Positions 33,051-45,448 of a stretch of 64,000 nt of DNA are shown here, piece after piece; position 1 is the first letter of the stretch; every line of letters begins with the position of its first letter. Source of the stretch: Chlamydoabsidia padenii. Taxonomy: Eukaryota; Mucoromycota; Mucoromycetes; Mucorales; Cunninghamellaceae. The notes below the pieces were generated by a model, which worked only from the letters and a program-made list of their open reading frames with translations, did not search any database and was not told where the DNA came from. The DNA lies in contig JAIWND010000023.1 in assembly GCA_025330725.1 (NCBI GenBank), forward strand, positions 372,001 to 436,000, in the 5' to 3' direction. A program made the position numbers and the translations under genes.

Positions 33051-34039
33051 AATCGAGTTTTTGATGATTTCTCTTGTCGAATCGACGTCTTGATTGTTGC
33101 GGCTTAACTGGTATATGCTATGGCAACAAGGGCATTAAAAGTAGTTTGAGTTTGTATAAAATGTAGCGAGCACCAGAACCTTTTTGATTTAGATTTAACC
33201 TTTTGATAGTTCTTGTTAATCCCAATCTGGAAAGCGGGGCTTAAAAACAAATAAGAATGGTTCTTGTACCTGAAGTATGATCAATAAAGACAATAGTTAC
33301 GCTTGTAAAGTAACTGTAAATAAGACAGACGGTTATAGTAAAACCAATAAAAGAGGATCATATATTAAAAGAAGATCACAAAAGACAAAATTACACTTTT
33401 TAAGTAACTTGATAGACAAAGTAGATAGCAAAAAAAGAAAAAGACCCTTGATGAGGATTCTTTTATTGTCGAGAAACTTATTCAAGAAAACTTAAGGAAA
33501 AGTAAAAAAAGTGGATGGAAGGGAGAGATATTTATGCTATCCAAAAAAAAGATTGGGTTGATGAATCAAAAGAATAAAGCTTGGTTCATGGAACAAAAGG
33601 AATCATTCATGCGGGCTTCATGGAGCATTATTTTCAAAATCCGACTTCGTCTTTCGTCTTGAACTCCCCACTTGACATAACCTAAAGTAAAAATACTATG
33701 CAAAAAAATATATCTTTGTTACTTTTATGCAGATATGGCTTTAGGGGTAACCACGATCGACATAAAATGAAGGGTCCACTGATGATCTCATGCAGCAGAT
33801 TGTGGTCCCAAAATAAAACACAGTCGCTATGTCGTTTATTCAACAGGGATAAAACGCAATCAGTCGGTCCATAAACAACAAGTACTTTATCCCCTTTATT
33901 TCTAAATTTGAAGCCCCGACGACAGACGCATGAATGAGAAGACAAAAAGACATACACAATATTTTGTGATAAAGTAGTTTATTGTAATAGTATTAATAGA
34001 TATAAAAAAAGCTATGGATGATATTTAAAAGGTATATTT
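33051..34039. other. Intergenic, no gene seen
   Basis: AT-rich DNA. A 72-codon basic open frame (33277-33495) shows no family features and is probably chance. Nothing else is recognised. Confidence 0.3.
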
Positions 34040-35412
34040 TTACAACCATTCGAAGTATTGTACGATTTCGCCGTGTTCCTCCGAATGTCCATTCCGGATA
34101 CAGGGGTGGTTTTGCAATTTATAAATCACCGCCCTCCAGATATTAACATCAGTCGCATCTGTTCCTGTCATGACATGTAACCGAAGGTAGTTGACCGTAC
34201 ACCCAGGCCCACTTGATACCGGGGTTTTCAGATGTTTCTGCCGCTTTATAAAAAGTAAGTAAAGTGTGTCAGCGTATCATGTGTACAATCATAACGTTAT
34301 ACGCGATATTATTTACCTGTTCCTTCAAAAGATTTAATGCTTTGTTCGTGATGATTTTTACTTGGCGATTTTTCTTCCAACGATTCCACAACACCAAAGC
34401 AAAAGTCAACAATAAGGGGACACCAATTGTTAATGTCAAGGGAGTTTTAGAGTAGGTAACTAAAACCCAACACATGGGCGAGTACTTTACATGATCAACA
34501 GCGAGATATAAAGCACCATCCCTATTTTAAAGATAAAAGATGAAAAAAAAAGGAGAAGGGTTAACGATGTATGTTCCGTTTACTTGGTTGCATCTGTCAC
34601 TTACACTACCCATGAGGATACATGAGGGTTTTCCATTGTAAGATTTAAGCCCAATTCCAACAGATGATCCAATGCGATTTGATGGGATTGATTGATAGCA
34701 GGAGGAAGACCAAAAGATGATTTCAAAGCATCCATCATAGATGACACATGTGTCCTGGGTAGATCCATTGTGTCGGGTGTTTTCTTGATATACTTGCGGC
34801 ATAGAGAATCACCCTGGCGCCGTGCGATGTAGTTGATGATTTTGTCTTGTATTTTCGAGGCGAGTTTAAGCATTTTTGGGTCTTTGATACAGCTTTCAGA
34901 AGTAGGCCATACAAGGTTTACCATCGTGTTAAAAGTCGATCGGTAAGGTTGGTATAGGGGATGACAATACAGCCGACCATCAATGCATTCGCCGTGTGGA
35001 GGGCAGGGGATACATGGTGCAGTGCTGCCAGAGTTGAATGAGTCACAATATCCGTTTTGCCTGAGATTCGAATAATGTTGTTCCACCTGGTGTACCAAGA
35101 GCAGGCAAAATGACAGTGCCATAAAACAGATGCCAAATGTGTAAAAGTGACGTATCGTAAGTATACGCATATATGCGTACAAGCGGTTGCTTATGTTTGG
35201 ATAATAGAGCATTGGTACTTGATTGCCATTGATGATATCAAGTTTCTGATCTACGCGTCATATAAAGTGTCAATATTCCCACGTCAAACCTCTCTTCCCA
35301 ATTCTTTTATACCTTACCTTGGACGAGGTAGGCCAGCTCGTCTTTTTCAATGTCAGAAGGATATTGATCCAAAGAGTCATCGTCGTCTGTATCAGCACCT
35401 TCTTGCATAAAG

Positions 35413-35444
<32 letters not shown>

Positions 35445-35819
35445 ATCGTCGTCAGCGTCATCGTTATTGTCATCCACATCAGTATCTTTTGCCACAGAGT
35501 CGTCTTCGTCAACCCGAGTTTCTAAAACCATTTGACAGGAAAAAAAAAAAATAGAAAAAAAAAAAAAAGAAAAAGTCAGTTTCGGAATATGATATTTATA
35601 TGAGTTTCAGTAGTTTTTTAGAGTATCATTACCATGATTCGCACCGTAGATCACGTCTTGCTGACCTGACGAAGAGGAAGTGGGGGACTTCGTCAGATCA
35701 TAATATTTACGTGGACGACCGACTTTACGCTTGGATGGGGATGGTTCAGAGTTTATCACAATGGGAATATTTGATTTACGGGGTCTTCCCCGGCCACGAT
35801 TTTGAGGCTGAGAAGCCAT
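34040..35819 (-). CDS. MSC-domain inner nuclear membrane protein (Man1/Src1/Heh-like)
   Basis: Five exons, 35819-35633, 35521-35318, 35250-34605, 34521-34317 and 34243-34040, give 481 aa. The N-terminus carries two AT-hook cores (GRGRPRK and KVGRPRK), then a very acidic tract with 14 consecutive Asp encoded by a GAC/GAT microsatellite (35413-35454). TM1 (FGICFMALSFCLLLVHQV) and TM2 (PLTLTIGVPLLLTFALVLW) flank a lumenal Cys-rich MSC domain containing CIPCPPHGECIDGRLYC. The C-terminal part (VNYLRLHVMTG ... HPCIRNGHSEEHGEIVQYFEW) faces the nucleoplasm and is winged-helix-like. Such proteins tether chromatin to the nuclear envelope. No N-terminal LEM/HeH helix pair is visible; the AT-hooks may replace it. 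Confidence 0.88.
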
Positions 35820-35983
35820 AATGTTATTTTTTAATTGAGTAATGGAAAGAAAGGGAAAGGAAAAAAAAAAAAACGAAAATAGCATGCATAATTTTAAATG
35901 CCGACGTGGAAGGCGGAAGAAGAAAAAAAAATCCCCCAACTGAAATTTCTTTCTCTTCTTTATTATCCAACGAACACTTTAGA
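35820..35983. promoter_or_regulatory. Compact bidirectional promoter (MSC protein / RPC11)
   Basis: 164 bp separate two divergent start codons. The region has A/T-rich leaders on both sides and a TTTTAAATGCCGACG box at about 35892. Confidence 0.5.
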
Positions 35984-36488
35984 ATGTTGTTTTGCCCACA
36001 GTGCTCAAATCTACTTCTTGTACAAAATGACGGCGGCCAAATGTTTTACTGTCAGACGTGTCCATATCAATACAACATCCGTAATAAGGTAAATAGACAA
36101 CACATTCCTATTCTTGCATCTTACCAGACTGTATAATCTCACCACCAAACAATACTAACAATCCACTTTATACTCTTTTTTTCTCTCTTTATAGCTTACC
36201 ACTCGAAAAATGCTTGACCGTAAAGAAGTAGACGATGTACTCGGTGGTGCCAAGGCTTGGGAAAATGTCGACTCAACTGAAGGTAAGATACACACAAAAA
36301 AAAAAAAAAGGCAAGCCACACTGACATTAGGATCTATCTAATCAATCACCCTTTTAGCTACTTGTCCCAAGTGTGAACACGAACGGGCCTACTTTATGCA
36401 AATTCAAATCCGGTCTGCTGATGAACCTTCCTCGATCTTTTACAAGTGCTGCAATCAAGACTGTGAACATCAATGGCGTGAAGGATAG
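35984..36488 (+). CDS. rpc11: RNA polymerase III subunit RPC11 (TFIIS-like)
   Basis: The product supports RNA 3' cleavage, termination and reinitiation by Pol III. Three exons, 35984-36088, 36195-36282 and 36358-36488, give 107 aa, the expected length. The N-terminal zinc ribbon is CPQCSNLLL ... CQTCPYQYNI. The linker RKEVDDVLGGAKAWENVD is highly characteristic of RPC11. The C-terminal ribbon CPKCEHERAYFMQIQIRSAD contains the catalytic RSADEP loop (TFIIS-like acidic pair), followed by YKCCNQDCEHQW. Confidence 0.96.
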
Positions 36489-37668
36489 AATAGACCTCCC
36501 TCTTAGCATAGTTTTTACTTACTCTCATTGTTATCATTTAATGTAATAGTTTACTTTATCTTGTTTTATATATCCCATATTTTGTTTTTTTTTTGTTTTA
36601 GTTTTATCACAGCCTACCTTCTATGTTGTTAATAAAAAACCACACATACATATTTAATAAACGTATATAGTCTGTAACATAGCTTGATTGTCTTTATAAC
36701 GATTTTGCACCTTAACTTGGAGAGGGAGGAGCCTGTTAAAGTCATTTTACTGAATATATGTACAAACAAAATTGCAACTTTGCATCACAGTAGCCCAGTG
36801 TGGGTGGAACCTTTGACAGACAGGCACTTATTTTGATTTCCCAAAAATGAATATCGAAGGAATAAAGGATCGATTTGATTGTCTGACAAACTGTTCATCT
36901 CAAATAGTGATGAAACAAAGTTATACAGTTCATAGATAATGACTATCTTACTTTATGCAAGCCATTCTATCGTACTATGTATGTGCATCCTCTCTACTGT
37001 GATATAGAATTACTGTATAAAAACCCACCCACTCTTCAAATCTCAAACATTAGTCGTATGTAAACCAAGTTATAAAAAACGCCCATAAAAGTGTTAACAA
37101 TGAATCGAGTGTTACTTTCCTGCCATTTTATAGTTTGATCATCGTTTTGTCTTTTAGCATTGATCGGAGTTTATTTCAATTCCCGCCAACAAGTATTCAG
37201 AGTAAATTCAAATTTTTCGTCGATTAGAGTAAAACTTTAGCCCAAGTGGCTTCCTATAGGCTTCATCTCATTAATGCGAACTATGATGGCCAATGTCCTG
37301 TATAAGATTGTTATAATTTGACAATGCATGGATTTTGATCATCTGATTTTTTCTCATAAAAGAGCTTTTTAAATTCTTTTCCTTTAACAAACAACAACAA
37401 CTTGTCAGTCAATTCTTGGATGAGAGAGGGATAGGTACGGGGCTTCGGCCAATGGTAAGTGAAAAATAAAAGGAAACCCACTTACTTCCCACATAATATT
37501 AACTGATATTTCATCCTCCGCTTATTCGACGAAAAAATTCAAGTTACCCAAAGGAATAATGGAATATCCTGTACTATTGTATGATAGTTTTTATTAGCTT
37601 GAATAAATATCTATACTACATAAAAATAATGGTATCAAATTTAATCTATAAAGTTTCTATAACTAAAT
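36489..37668. other. 1.2-kb intergenic, no gene seen
   Basis: No coding pattern on either strand. A TTTCAATTCCCGCC box lies at about 37173. The rest is AT-rich, with the polyadenylation region of RPC11 at its left. Confidence 0.35.
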
Positions 37669-39909
37669 TCAAGTATTAGTGGGCCCAGCAAGTCGATTTA
37701 ACTTTTTATCGTGATTCCTTTTCCGATTATGATTCCCAATGCGTGCCTTGTTCTTGTCCTTGTAGGCCTTTTGCTTGGCTTCTGATGGTGGAGGTGGTTT
37801 TGTTGATGATTCCTTTTGCTGTTGCTGTTGCTTGGCCTTCACCTTGTCGTCTATTTCATTCTGAGTTCCATCAAAGAGCATGTGTTTATCCAGGACTTGT
37901 TGTTTTCTTCTAGGCTATAATAGAATAACAAGAGGTCAGTGCGATGCTTTTGGCAAGCTGACATAATATAGTACTTACGTTATCATCAAGATGACGAGCC
38001 CATCCTTTCAATTGTTCGTCCGACATGCCAGTTTTTTCCCGTAGTTCCTTCCATTTATGCGATCTTCTTCCTGCCGATGATTGTCGGAATGATTCGGGCT
38101 GTTCTGCATACAGTTGTATAAGTTCGCTTTCATACATTTCATACATCATAACGGAATCCACATGTTGGTTCTTTTTAGCCTGTACTACATCCACTGCTGA
38201 TTGTCCACCTTCTTCTACTGCTGCAAGATCCACTGGTCCTGACATTTCGTTCACCGCGTCATAAGAGTCGTCGATTTCATCCTCATACATGTCGTAAATT
38301 CGTCGTAGCATATTGGCCTTTTCGTCTTGTGTATGCTTCTTGCTGTCTAGTAGAGTTTCAGCTGTTCCTTTACTAAATGATCACACACACAAATAAAACA
38401 AGTTAGCATCTTCCCTTTGTGTATGTATGATCGTATTACTTACTTTTTCTTTCCAAGATAAACCTTATTCCGTTGTACAATTCCACCCGAGAAGACATCA
38501 AATTCATCCTTGTCGAATATGTTTTTTCTTGAATCTAAGATGCTGGTATTTTCAGTCATCGTATCATTGGTAGTTGCTGTGGTTACTGTAGATGTTGATG
38601 AGTGATTGCTTCCCATAGATCGATCCAAAGAGGCGACAGAAGGTGGTAAGTTGTTCTCCAACAGTTGCATAATCACCATTTCCGCATCATTATTGTTGGC
38701 CTCCAAACAAGCTTCAATAAACCCTTCACCAAGATCAGAGAAGATGTCACGCACTTGAGAGATCAATGATGCCCGGTGGATGGGATCAGCTGATGGTATT
38801 GATAGTGTCGAATCAATAGTTGTTATGTTCTTGACCCCATAGTCGTCTTGTTGTTCTTTAATCCGAGCCCCCCATGATTGCTGAATCCCTGTTGCCAAAT
38901 CTTGTATTTGAGTATCCAAGACAAGAGATATAAAGGAGAGTTGTTCGTTTTCGCCATAGAATAGATCCTTGTTAATACGTTTCACTCTTTTTGCCATTTG
39001 CCATTCAACTTGCCAATCCATAATAAGAGGTGCATCCACGTATACTGTTTTACTTGATTCGACCCCACTTTGTTCCACCCATTGCAAGATTTGTTCACAG
39101 AGAGATTCCACAATAACTTGAGCATCATTAGTTTGAATATCACATATCTTGTCCATGTTGCCAGATTGATCTTTGGTAACATAACCTAGTGCTGATATAT
39201 AGTTGATTTCCACCAATGTATTGAGTACGTTGATTAAAGATTGTTTCACGAGGTAGGTCCAATAACCGATTTCCACAGTGTCATCATCGCCATCATTATT
39301 GATAACCAAAAGTTTTTCATAGCAGGACAGTAGAATTGGGAAGAGTCGAGGAATAGATATATCAAGACAAAGACAAAGGACCTTGGTTTCCAGTAAGCGC
39401 GCTACCACATTCATACGTTGCAAAAAAGACAATTTATCCGCCGTTGCCGTGGTTGCTTCATCCAGCGATGCCAGCGTATCCATAACTTGTTCCAATTCCG
39501 CTGTATACTGAGCCCGAAGATTCATTTGTGCGTCAAAGAGTTGTGAGAAGAGTTTTCGAACCACCACAGGATTGGTGCGAGCAAAGACCAGAGCAAATGT
39601 ATCCAGAGCAACAAGAGAGAGTGGTGAAGAAGATGAGGTGGTAGAGACGACATTAAACAGACGTACATGGACCAAGAATATTAAATGGAGGACTTGAGGA
39701 TCAACGTTGCCTTGATCGAGTTGTTGGCGTAGTACCGATTGACACCATGGGTAAACACCTTGGTGGCTTTCCAGTTGTTTGAGAATGTATGAATCATCGC
39801 GGTCCAAAAAGTCGACGAGTAGTGATAACCAAACGCTATGTCCTTTCTTCCACAGGTCTTCGGTAACTCCAGGTGTGTTTCTTGAGATGTAAGGAAGAAG
39901 GTCGGCCAT
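37669..39909 (-). CDS. CUE-domain protein, ASCC2/Cue3-like
   Basis: The product is a predicted ubiquitin-binding subunit of the ASCC/RQT complex, which splits stalled ribosomes. Three exons, 39909-38444, 38372-37979 and 37914-37669, give 701 aa. The N-terminus (MADLLPYISRN) and long helical region fit ASCC2. The CUE domain is QVRDIFSDLGEGFIEACLEA ... MQLLENNLPPSV, with the DLG and LL elements that contact ubiquitin. Basic C-terminus GNHNRKRNHDKKL is typical of the family. An in-frame ATG 15 codons upstream is leader-like and was not used. A TCAAATCCCG motif lies 74 nt upstream (39983-39992). Confidence 0.88.
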
Positions 39910-40415
39910 GAGTGTTGTTTGTGGGAGAAAGAGAGGAAGAGAGAGAAAAAGCAAAATTTCATCTTGAAACTGCGGTTAGAAGCGGGATTTGAAACCCAAG
40001 TCCAAAAACCACTCTCCCCTTCTATCACAGTCAACAAGTCAAACATTCGATCCAAGGTAAACTACCGACATCCTCCCACAATACCAAAAGCAAAACTGTA
40101 GATGGATAAAATGCTTTTATTGAATGTTCCTGCCTGACATTCCCTTCTGAGGTGTGTGATTAGGCTTGGATGTAAAACGTGGATGGCGGGTTTTGAAAAT
40201 GGATCTTCGGCCTTGGTGGATCCAACCATCTTTCCCGTAATGATCTTTTGTATGTCTTGTTGTAAAAAGTTTGTATGTGCTTAGCTTAATTGATAGGAGG
40301 AGGGGATGGGGAGAAATCGCACTCTGCATTGCCAGTTTGAGTACCATGTACTGAAAATGTTCCATTTTTAGATTCAAATCCCGAAACTAGGAAATTCAAC
40401 TTTAAAGACACTGGA

Positions 40416-40454
<39 letters not shown>

Positions 40455-40492
40455 CATTATTCCTTTCTTTCACTCTCATCTTTCTCGAATCT
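39910..40492. promoter_or_regulatory. Divergent intergenic region with two motif copies and T-tract
   Basis: CGGGATTTGA at 39983-39992 serves the minus gene, and TCAAATCCCG at 40374-40383 the plus gene. A GCGGGTTTTGAAA variant is at about 40187. A 36-nt T-run (40419-40454) sits just before the GDSL gene. No gene is seen. Confidence 0.45.
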
Positions 40493-41959
40493 ATGCTTAT
40501 ACAAATTGCTCTTATCTTTTGCTTTACAGTCAAGTGCTGTTTAGCTAAAGTCAGCAATATAGTTGTGTTTGGGGACTCTTATTCTGGTAAAGACAAATTT
40601 GAAAGGAAAAAAAAAAATTGGTCGGGGTGGGAGGACAGGAACACTGAAACACTCATCCTTTTAATAGACGTTGGTAATGGACAATTATCAAGCAATGGGC
40701 CTCTTTGGAGTCAAGATTTGGCAGTAGGCTGGAATGCTTCGTTGTATAGCTTTGCTTTTAGTGGTGCGACCTGTGATCGAACCCTATATCACCATGACAA
40801 AAGCAGCACCTCAGCCCCACCATCCATCATTGACCAAGTCGAAATGTATTATAACCAACAACTGGACTTGGTACCTGAAGATACAATCTATGCCTTTTGG
40901 GTAGGATATACCGACATATACAATATGGTACAAGCGAACAATAAAGGTAAAAAAAAAGAAAAAGAAAAGTAGAAACACTCTTGACATTCATTCTATCTTT
41001 AACTTGTATACTTTGTACTCTGTCTTAGATTATAGTGCTCTTGTAGACTGCATAACTCAACAAATGGTAACAAGATAAACACAAAGGAATTCAAACTGAT
41101 AACCAACTTAATATTATCTCCTTAGCGAAACGTGCGAAAAGTATTCGAAACCAATCGATTCCTCATGTTTACACTTGCCCCTATGGAAAACATGCCGTAC
41201 TTTAACAATGACAAGACGACGACGATGAAACAACAATATAAAAAAGCAGTGGATACATTCAACGAGCAACTACACAAAAAAGTGTTCAACTTGGTGGGAC
41301 ATCATCAAACATTGGAACTGGACTTGGTGGATGCTCATGATTTACTAAAGGACATGATCAACGCACCTACTGACTTTGGATTCAAAGACAACAGCCAACA
41401 ACAATCTTTCTGGGACGCTTGCCAAGGACAATGTAATGATTCGGTGGATGAATATATCTGGTGGGATAAGACACATCTGACAGGTGGTGCTCATCGGGTG
41501 ATTGCCAATAGTATTTTGATCTCTGATTCCTTGGAACCCTCCGTCTTACTTCCTCCTGCTGATACTGTAGACAAATGGATCCAAACCCATGGTTCTCGAT
41601 TCCAATCACCTCAATATAAACCTCACTACAATACTGGTCTCATCAATAAGATCATCAAGACTTTGGATGATGCAGCAGCAGCAAAAGAAGAAGCGGATCA
41701 ACACATTGGTAAAGAAGACCTGGATAATACGGTGGTACTGGATGATAATGAAGAAGATCATTGGATACGACCTCTTTATTTCGGTGCACTCTTGACTGTA
41801 TCTTTGTGTATTGGCTTTGTCATTTATAACAAACGATCGAAACGACATGGTGGTGGGAACTTGGCGGCTCTCTCTGGGTTGGTTAGGAATAGAAATAGTA
41901 ATGGTCGTGGACAATTTACCCCTTTACGTAATTTAGATACTCCCCCTTCAGAAGTATAG
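40493..41959 (+). CDS. GDSL/SGNH hydrolase with C-terminal membrane anchor
   Basis: A secreted or surface esterase/lipase candidate. Four exons, 40493-40586, 40668-40946, 41029-41066 and 41126-41959, give 414 aa. A signal peptide (about residues 1-19) precedes IVVFGDSYSDVGNG, SGNH block I with the nucleophile Ser; the first intron falls just after it. Block III is WVGYTDIYNM, with T in place of the usual N. The catalytic Asp-His pair is in WWDKTHLTGGAHR. A single TM (FGALLTVSLCIGFVIY) near residue 350 is followed by a basic tail, making it a type I membrane protein. Closest in layout to fungal CE16-like or thermolabile-hemolysin-like GDSL proteins; substrate unknown. Confidence 0.85.
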
Positions 41960-42638
41960 ACAATATATGTATATATCTGTAAATAAAACATCATATGATC
42001 TTTACTCCTACTTTAATTATAAAATGTATATGTCAATAGTTGAAGAGTCTCTCTAATATGCATGAACAAAAAGGTGATTCTGGGTTTGCTCCCCTGAGGT
42101 GTATCCGACCCTTCACTTTTTTTTTAAGCGGCATTATAAAATTGACAGGTTGGGCGACCGGTTTAACCAAAGTAGACATTTTGCACGTGCACCCATTTCT
42201 TTAATTCTGACATTGGCGCTCAATTTGCAGAAAACCCGGCTTCCCACATCTATTCTGATGGAAAAAGTAGGGTAAATGGTAATGAGAGGCAACATTTTCA
42301 AAAGTCAGTGGTGCCTAATCGATCAGTTCATTGGTTGACTAGTTTTGCTTTAGACTCTTTAACAATCATTGGAACAGATCCTCAAATGCACTTTTTCTTT
42401 TTCAAACGCCGCCGTGTCAAAAAAAAAAAAGGGGAGGAAACTTTTTTTTCCCCTTCTCTTCTTCTCTCGTTCCTTTCTTCATCTACTCTTTTTTTATATA
42501 TATATATTTTATTCTCTCACGCACATCACACATACCTTCTCCTGACCCTCCTTTATCTCCATTTACTTTTCTAGTGTTATTACTACACTTATCATTTAGT
42601 TTACACTCTTTCCCTCGACTTTTACACAACGCTACATT
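41960..42638. other. Intergenic, no gene seen
   Basis: AATAAA at about 41981 ends the GDSL gene. An AAGCGGCATTATAAAA box is at about 42126 and TTTCAAACGCCGCCG at about 42400, then a CT-rich leader. No gene is visible. Confidence 0.35.
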
Positions 42639-45101
42639 ATGAACGGCAGCCCTATTCCTTCAACCATCGCCAACTCTCCCAAACCAAACGATATTCTCAA
42701 CGTTGATGGTAAACGAATCCTTTGCACTGCTGATATTAGAGGTAAATAAGAGAGAGAAAAAAAAAAGTGAGGGGGTGGGAAAGAACTACTTTGGATTGTT
42801 TTTTAACCTCTTTTTAACTAATCTGGGGGTCGGGGCTCTTTAACTCAATAGGTAATATCTCGCAATTGAACCAACTGGCGCATGAAGCTAATGCTGACTG
42901 CATCATTCACACCGGTGACTTTGGCTTTTATGGTATATATATATATAAAAGACAAAGACTAAAAAAAAAAAAAACTAATGACCTGTCTTGTATCGTCTTT
43001 ATAGAACGGTCAAGTTTGGAACGTATCAGCGACAGGCAAGTTGACCACTCTATCTTTGTATGTATCTTACTTATCTCTTGAACTTTACTATTTAGGACTC
43101 TGAAACATCTGATTCAGTTCAGCACCTTGATTCCTCCATATATGCGTGGTCGACTTAACAGTTCACCTATTGATCAAGTCCGTCGTACGATTGAAACCGC
43201 GCCTCAACAGCTCTACTTGTCTGAATTCCCTGAATTCCTCTCTGGTAATAAACAATTGGATGTCCCGGTTTATACTGTATGGGGTGTATGCGAAGATGTG
43301 GCCATTCTGGAAAAACTACGATCGGGGGAATATAATGTCTCAAACTTGCATATTCTCGACGAAGCTACCTCTTATCTCTTGGACATTGGTGGCGTCAAGT
43401 TGCGTCTTTTTGGTCTTGGTGGTGCCGTGATTCAACACAAATTATTCGATAATGGCGAAGGTAAAAAAAATCAAGGGGTGTCTGTGTGTGTTGTTGTTGT
43501 TATTTTATTACCACTTTAGCTTACTCACCTTCTTTTTACTCTCTTCCCCATTTTAGGTACTGATACAATAGCCGGAGGATCAGGAATGATGTGGACTACC
43601 GCTTTACAGATCGGGGAGCTAGTGGAAACGGCGCAAAAGGTAAGAAATATAATAAAAGATGAGGAATCCACTGCCATATACTAATATACTTGATGTTTAG
43701 TTATACGATCCTTCTGAAACAAGAATACTGGTGACACATGCAAGTCCTGGGCGTGAAGGCTTATTGGCGCAATTATCACTGTATTTAAAGGTAAGTCAGA
43801 GGAAGATCACGTCTGTGTGTCGTTTTTGTTGATCTCTTTGTTTATTTTTAGGCTGACTTTACCATTTCTGCTGGTCTTCATTTTAGATATGGTATTATCT
43901 ACAACGAATTCTCCTGTCAACCACATCAAGATCACTACCGGGAACGCTTGATTCAATCACAAAGTCACTTTTTGCAACTATGGGATACTATCAAGGAACA
44001 AGTGGAAAGCTATGTGGAGTAAGTAACAACTATATCATGAAGACACCTTGTGCATACTTACTTTTTACGTATTATTATAGTAATCATCAAGCCCTTTTAC
44101 TTCAAAACACCTTGGATGTTGTCAATCGACTACCACCTTCTTTACATGATGTTGGTGACGATGGATCGGATCATAGTCAAAGTAGTCGAGACGAAATTGC
44201 CTTTAAGAATCTATGGAACTTTAACTTGCCTGATGCTGCACTAGGCTGGATTGTACTAGATGTCAATAATGGTCATGTTGGCGCGGAAATGAAATCTCAG
44301 GGGTTCAACTTTGCCTATCGTCGATCCATGTCAAACAATACTTCCAACAGTAGTCATACTCCATATGCTGGCTCCTCTCCTGCTCTATCTAATACTACCT
44401 TTCCACCACGACATTATAATTCTGACAAGTATAATAAATCACCTGATACACCACAGCAACAAGATTCTAATGGTAATGCAATGTCTCGCAACAACAGTAC
44501 GAGTGGTGGAAATGATACTGGCTCCGATATCAATGATTCACCCATCTCAAAAGAAGATTATCGACAATCACGACGACAAAGTAGCATGGTAAGTGAAAAA
44601 TAATAACAACAACAACGAAAAAAAGAAGTCTGACTGATCTCTCTCTCTTATGTTAATAGCAAAGAAGTCCATATGCTATCTTTGTAGGTGGACTCAAAAA
44701 TGGACAAGTAACAGAAAACGATATTCGGGAATTCTTCGATCCCAAAATGGTAAGTAGATCAACAACGCACGATGGATCCTCCGTTTGACTGACGTTTTTA
44801 CTTTTTTATATTTGCTCCAGGTGACTGATGTACGAATCCCTATTGATCCAGAGACCAAATTACCAAAAACACATTGCTATGTTGACTTGACTGATCCTAT
44901 ATCATTTGAATCTGCGCTGGCTAAGAATGGACAAGTAAGTAAAGAAGAAGAGTTAGAACATGTGTAGACTGATCCATTATGTAATAGGTTTTAAAAGGCA
45001 ACAAACTGAATATCAACCGATCGACACAGCAATCATATGGTGATAGCAGCCGACATGGGCGTAATGGAAGAAGTCGAAGTCTTCGCCCACTACCTAAATG
45101 A
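42639..45101 (+). CDS. DUF2433 metallophosphatase-like protein with C-terminal RRM
   Basis: Eleven exons, 42639-42741, 42852-42932, 43005-43035, 43096-43460, 43557-43639, 43701-43790, 43852-44018, 44081-44588, 44660-44749, 44821-44934 and 44988-45101, give 581 aa. The N-terminal half reads like a calcineurin-type phosphoesterase: CTADIRGNISQL, HTGDFGFY, VWGVCEDV, VTHASPGREG. The first GN(H/D) motif is replaced by WGVCED, as in DUF2433. After a Ser/Asn/Gln-rich linker, an RRM begins YAIFVGGLKNGQVTENDIRE and continues with THCYVDLTDPISFESALA. A basic Arg/Ser tail ends the protein. Intron 3 uses a GC donor (AG|GCAAGT at 43036). The two-domain layout suggests an RNA-linked role; no substrate is proposed. 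Confidence 0.85.
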
Positions 45102-45448
45102 TGAACTTGGGGAATAGGATCTTACAATAGTGGCTTCTCTCTTTACAAAAACCCTTTCCTTCCTCTTTATATACATACACACACAGGTACCCCCTAGTTA
45201 TATCTATAGCTCCCTCTTTTTTATTTTATAAATGTTGTGGTCTTAACCTCATCAATTCAAATAAAACAACAAGCTTGGCTATGGTCGAGTAATGTAATTC
45301 TTTTGCTGCATACCTTCTTTGTATCTACCTCACTTGGTTGCCCCCCCCCCGATTTTCCAATGCCGACAGAGCGGGTTTTGAATTTGGCAAAGTAACTTTG
45401 GAGGGTTGCGAAAATAAAGAATCCTTCTTTCATTTTTACATATCCAAT
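45102..45448. promoter_or_regulatory. eL37 upstream region
   Basis: The region holds a C10 run at 45342-45351 and GCGGGTTTTGAA at 45371-45382, about 70 nt before the proposed eL37 ATG. No gene is seen. Confidence 0.4.

Noticed and set aside
33277..33495. Basic 72-codon frame downstream of the retrotransposon
   Set aside because: AT-rich chance ORF rich in Lys/Asn, no homology signal or splice context.
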